A stretch of DNA of 42,377 nt from Microbispora catharanthi (GTDB lineage: Bacteria; Actinomycetota; Actinomycetes; Streptosporangiales; Streptosporangiaceae). A program made the translations under genes and the position numbers. This document shows positions 39,817 through 42,377 of this stretch, one piece after another; position 1 is the first letter of the stretch, and every line of letters begins with the position of its first letter. Where the stretch lies: NCBI RefSeq assembly GCF_006334915.2, contig NZ_VDMA02000040.1:1-42377 (forward strand). Reading direction: 5' to 3'. The notes beneath the pieces are model-generated. The model had not been told where the DNA came from. It did no database searches and saw only the letters and a program-made list of their open reading frames with translations.

Positions 39817-41649
39817 TCAGATGGGCCGGTTCGAGGATGACGCGGTAGCCGAGGGCTTCGAGCCGGACACGTTCACGACGTGGACCTGGAACGAGGCGGT
39901 CCTCGTCACACCGGCCACCGTGTACGAGACGGTCACGGTCTGCGTCCCGGAGATGGCCGGGTCGTACCCCGACACGGAGTATCCGCCGTATCCCTCGGCC
40001 AGGACCTCGTCCTTCACACCGTCCGTGTAGCCGGCGGTCACCGTGAGGCCCGTCAGGTCGAGGGAGTCACCGACGGCGTAGACGGTCGTGGCCGGGGGCG
40101 TCCTCACCGAGACCGACGACAGGTCGGCGCCGCGCAGGGCGGCGTGCTCCGCCTGGGTCAGCGCGAAGACGTGCCCGTGGCGGATGACCCCGTTCGCGAG
40201 GTTGTAGTCCGGTGTCTCCCAGGTGATGGGCGTCCACTCGCCCGACGAGAGGTCCTTGCCCCAGTAAGGGCTGAGCTGCTCCTCCATGTGGTCCCCCGCG
40301 GGTGCGTCGGCCCACTTCTGGTCCGCCCACAGGTAGTAGCCCTTCCCGCGTACGTCGCCGGGGTTGGCCTTGACCGCCATCGGCGCCTCGGCGTAGGTCG
40401 TGTTCATCGCGTCGTGGGTGATGCAGCCCCTGACGAGCTCCCAATCCTCGGGCGGCGCGAGCACCGACGTCGAACGCTCTTGATAGATGTCGTCTATCGC
40501 GCAGCCGGGGACGTACGTGGTGACCCCGACGCCGGTGGAGATGCGGTCGGTGACGAACCGGTGGTAGGACCCGTCCTCGTCGTCCTTGATGATGGCCGCG
40601 TCGAGCGTTCCATGACCGGGCCTGCCGCTCATCACCTCCGCCGGCGTGAAGGTCACGAAGTCGCGCGTCGTGGTGTAGAGGGTCTGGTTCCTGGTCAGCG
40701 GATAGCGGCCGTTCGGGTCGTTGCGGTTGGCCGTGTAGTACGTCCCGGGTGGATACATGGACGAGGTCCAGTAGACGACGTAGGCTCCGATCGCCTCGTC
40801 CCAGATCGCCTCCGGGGCGAACGCCATCCCCGCCTCGTCCGGGGCCACCCGGACGTGCCGCTGCTCCGACCAGGTCCGCAGGTCACGCGACTCCCAGACC
40901 TCGATGTAGCGGCTGGCGCCGCTCTGCGCCCAGTCCCAGCCCTTCCATCCGTACGCCGTGCCGTCGACGTTCAGGTCCGTGGCGACGAGGTAGAACCTGT
41001 CTCCCTCCGGCGACCGGACGATCGACGGGTCGCGCACGGCGTGCATGCCCTTTGTGGACTGGAGGACCATCTGTCCGTTGTTGACCGCCACCCAGCGAGT
41101 CGGGTCGTTGCCGACGCTCGTGGCCATGTAGATCTGCTGCCCCGCCTGGCTGTTCGACCTGGCGAAGTTCACCATTCCGTAGCGTGAGAACGGGGCGAGC
41201 TTCACCGCGGGCCGCACCGTCAGGAGGAACTCACGGCACGCCTCGGTGGCGTCGACGGTGACGCACGCCGTCAGGGTCACCTCGGCCGGGTCGGCCCCGG
41301 CCGGCGGGCGCCTTACCACGCCCGCCGCGATCGCGCCGTCCGCCTGGTCGGACACGACGTCCGGATGCGACGAGGTCCACTTCACCACCGCGCCCGGCGC
41401 GGCCGCCACCGTCGTCGGCAGGGTCACGTTCCCCCGCACGTCGTCGGCGTCGGGAATCGCGATCCCGGCCAGGGCCTGCTCCGCGCGCCTGGCCGTCGCG
41501 GTGCCCTCGGCGCGTGCCATCTGACCGCCTCCCGTCACAGGCTCACGGCCGCGAGCGCCGCCGCCGTTGACGCAGCCGAATGCCGTCGCCGTCGATTTGT
41601 CATCGCCATTGCCTGCCTCCTTCGAGGATGCGCCGTAGCGCGCGTTCAC
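39817..41649 (-). CDS. GH43-like beta-propeller protein with Ig-like domains, no signal peptide
   Basis: A 610-residue protein from GTG 41649. After an odd Gly/Ala-rich start, residues 55-145 resemble an atrophied bacterial Ig domain (GNVTLPTTV, VKWTSSHPDVVS). Residues 150-510 are a GH43/GH117-type five-blade propeller (VRDPSIVRSPEGDRFYLVATD, FAPEAIWDEAIGAYVVYWTS, GTLDAAIIKDDEDGSYHRF, YAEAPMAVK) with candidate catalytic acids. A Big_3-like Ig domain ends it. Proteins of this layout are normally secreted and start with a signal peptide, often with a LamG domain. Here both are missing and the start overlaps the stop of a secreted-protein fragment (GTGA). It is probably 5'-truncated or displaced by rearrangement. 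Target polysaccharide unknown. Confidence 0.75.
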   Translation of the reverse strand: MNARYGASSKEAGNGDDKSTATAFGCVNGGGARGREPVTGGGQMARAEGTATARRAEQALAGIAIPDADDVRGNVTLPTTVAAAPGAVVKWTSSHPDVVSDQADGAIAAGVVRRPPAGADPAEVTLTACVTVDATEACREFLLTVRPAVKLAPFSRYGMVNFARSNSQAGQQIYMATSVGNDPTRWVAVNNGQMVLQSTKGMHAVRDPSIVRSPEGDRFYLVATDLNVDGTAYGWKGWDWAQSGASRYIEVWESRDLRTWSEQRHVRVAPDEAGMAFAPEAIWDEAIGAYVVYWTSSMYPPGTYYTANRNDPNGRYPLTRNQTLYTTTRDFVTFTPAEVMSGRPGHGTLDAAIIKDDEDGSYHRFVTDRISTGVGVTTYVPGCAIDDIYQERSTSVLAPPEDWELVRGCITHDAMNTTYAEAPMAVKANPGDVRGKGYYLWADQKWADAPAGDHMEEQLSPYWGKDLSSGEWTPITWETPDYNLANGVIRHGHVFALTQAEHAALRGADLSSVSVRTPPATTVYAVGDSLDLTGLTVTAGYTDGVKDEVLAEGYGGYSVSGYDPAISGTQTVTVSYTVAGVTRTASFQVHVVNVSGSKPSATASSSNRPI

Positions 41650-42032
41650 CGGCGAACGCCGCCATAATGGACGATCAGCGCGTCGGCGTCACGCAGGAGC
41701 GTGGCCCTGACCTGGGTGTCGGTGACGACCTTCTTGTCGCCCTGTCCTTGCCCTTGTCGGCCCTGTCCTTCGGCCTTGCGTACGCCGTCGAGTGACTTGT
41801 GCAGCTTGCCGGCGTTCTTGTCGATGACGTTGCGGCCGTCGGGGCCGTTGGCGTTGGCCGGGACGACCGACCAGGTGGTGTCGGCGCCGGCCGGGGTGGC
41901 GAACGCTACTGCGGCGACTATGGCGACCACGATGGTCACGCCGGCAGCCTGAAAGACGGCGCGCACGGCTGCGCGGGGGGTGCGGGGGGCCCGCGGACGG
42001 CTCCTGGTCGGCAACGGTTGCTCCTGTCTCAT
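41646..42032 (-). CDS. Short secreted protein, probably truncated WxL-partner-like
   Basis: A 128-residue protein with a long basic N-terminus, a hydrophobic signal segment (AAGVTIVVAIVAAVAFATPAGA) and a mature start TTWSVVPANANGPDGR. That start resembles actinobacterial DUF916/WxL-interacting proteins, which are more than 300 residues long. After about 20 mature residues the sequence changes to a Lys/Gln/Gly-rich segment (EGQGRQGQGQGDKK) and ends, overlapping the GH43-like GTG. It looks like a gene cut short by rearrangement, although the frame itself is open. It lies downstream of a WxL-like gene, a common pairing. Confidence 0.5.
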   Translation of the reverse strand: MRQEQPLPTRSRPRAPRTPRAAVRAVFQAAGVTIVVAIVAAVAFATPAGADTTWSVVPANANGPDGRNVIDKNAGKLHKSLDGVRKAEGQGRQGQGQGDKKVVTDTQVRATLLRDADALIVHYGGVRR

Positions 42033-42033
42033 C

Positions 42034-42083
42034 GTGGGCGTCCGGGACGTGTGTCAGGCTGGCACAAGATCCCGGACGCCCAC
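42034..42083 (-). terminator. Hairpin after the WxL-like gene
   Basis: Perfect 14-bp stem (GTGGGCGTCCGGGA at 42034-42047, complement at 42070-42083) with a 22-nt loop, between the WxL-like stop and the next start on the minus strand. It could end or attenuate transcription. Confidence 0.65.
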
Positions 42084-42111
42084 AGTCGGCGGTGGCGTCC
42101 CGCCTGCGGGG

Positions 42112-42377
42112 TCAGGACTGGTTGAACAGCGACAGTGTGAGGGTGGAGTGGTATTCCCCGGCGGCGACGTCGACGGGGGTGCGCAGGGCGAGGTCGGCGT
42201 TGACCTTGGAGGTGCCGATCTCGTCGGCGGAGTTGGCGGTGGACACCAGCAGTTCCTGGCCCTTCAGGCCCACCTCGGGGGCGCCGGTGCCGTCGGAGAC
42301 GACACTGGAGACCGGCTCACCGGCCGCCACCGCGCCGGTGGAGGAGTCGCTCAGCAGGCGCGGCTTCCAGCCCAGGT
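42112..42377 (-). CDS. WxL-like secreted surface protein, C-terminal end (partial)
   Basis: Open at the right window edge. The visible 88 residues read LGWKPRLLSDSSTG, GLKGQELLVSTANSADEIG, NADLALRTPVDVAAGEY and end HSTLTLSLFNQS. The W-x-P opening and the closing beta-strand (VAAGEYxxTLTLSLF) are the layout of WxL-like domains in actinobacterial secreted proteins, which bind the cell wall. No in-frame start is needed as the gene continues outside. The next gene downstream starts like a WxL-interacting protein. Confidence 0.6.
   Translation of the reverse strand, partial: LGWKPRLLSDSSTGAVAAGEPVSSVVSDGTGAPEVGLKGQELLVSTANSADEIGTSKVNADLALRTPVDVAAGEYHSTLTLSLFNQS

Noticed and set aside
1..42377. 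tRNA, rRNA, riboswitch, insertion sequence, attachment site or CRISPR
   Set aside because: None recognised on reading both strands; the truncated genes have no transposase or terminal repeats nearby.

Overview
The window is uniformly GC-rich (roughly 70%) with frequent GTG starts, 4-nt GTGA/ATGA gene overlaps and Gram-positive type secreted enzymes carrying CBM2/CBM13 modules on Ser/Pro/Thr linkers. This points to a filamentous actinomycete, probably Streptosporangiaceae-like; the family assignment is inference. It reads as a chromosomal accessory region for catabolism and plant-polymer breakdown. I saw no tRNA, rRNA, CRISPR array, prophage or intact insertion sequence.

Left third (1-14235), catabolic operons. 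After the end of an amidohydrolase and a MaoC hydratase comes a tightly packed five-gene operon (881-7951): an agmatinase-family ureohydrolase, an N,N-dimethylformamidase-large-subunit-like protein, a small cupin, an APC permease and a CehA/McbA-type PHP metallohydrolase. Its gene content suggests uptake and hydrolysis of an N-substituted (guanidino or amide) compound; the substrate is unknown. A truncated ECF sigma gene separates it from a second operon (9028-14235): an MHS-type transporter, an acyl-CoA ligase, a VanA-like Rieske oxygenase, a 73-aa Cys-containing protein and a VanB-like reductase, fitting uptake and O-demethylation or hydroxylation of an aromatic acid.

Middle (14336-25801). 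An ECF41-type sigma factor faces a VOC protein across a region with two inward-pointing ECF41-like promoters. A PEBP-type lipoprotein, a secreted M1 aminopeptidase, a small secreted protein, a GH44-CBM2 glucanase and a vanadium-haloperoxidase-like enzyme follow. Next is a decayed L-fucose module: a GH95 alpha-L-fucosidase pseudogene (two internal deletions, frameshifts, lost 3' end), the start-less remains of a small membrane protein fused to its broken end, a fragment of L-fuconate dehydratase and an apparently intact FadR/GntR regulator.

Right third (26031-39735), secreted pectin/arabinan/galactan enzymes: two GH27 enzymes, a GH127 beta-L-arabinofuranosidase with six trefoil repeats, two GH54 arabinofuranosidases and a PL3 pectate lyase. 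Two divergent intergenic regions (27630-28196 and 37551-38268) carry the same two promoter types, the same GAAAGTTTC palindrome and the same LacI-type operator in mirror-image order, so one in-trans regulator set probably co-induces the locus. The CBM2 coding parts of the two GH54 genes form a 299-bp inverted repeat with four mismatches. Between these enzyme genes lie a GNAT gene, a NADAR gene, a degenerate M48-protease-like gene and an unknown gene. The window ends with a GH43-like protein lacking a signal peptide, a probably truncated secreted protein and the C-terminus of a WxL-like surface protein.
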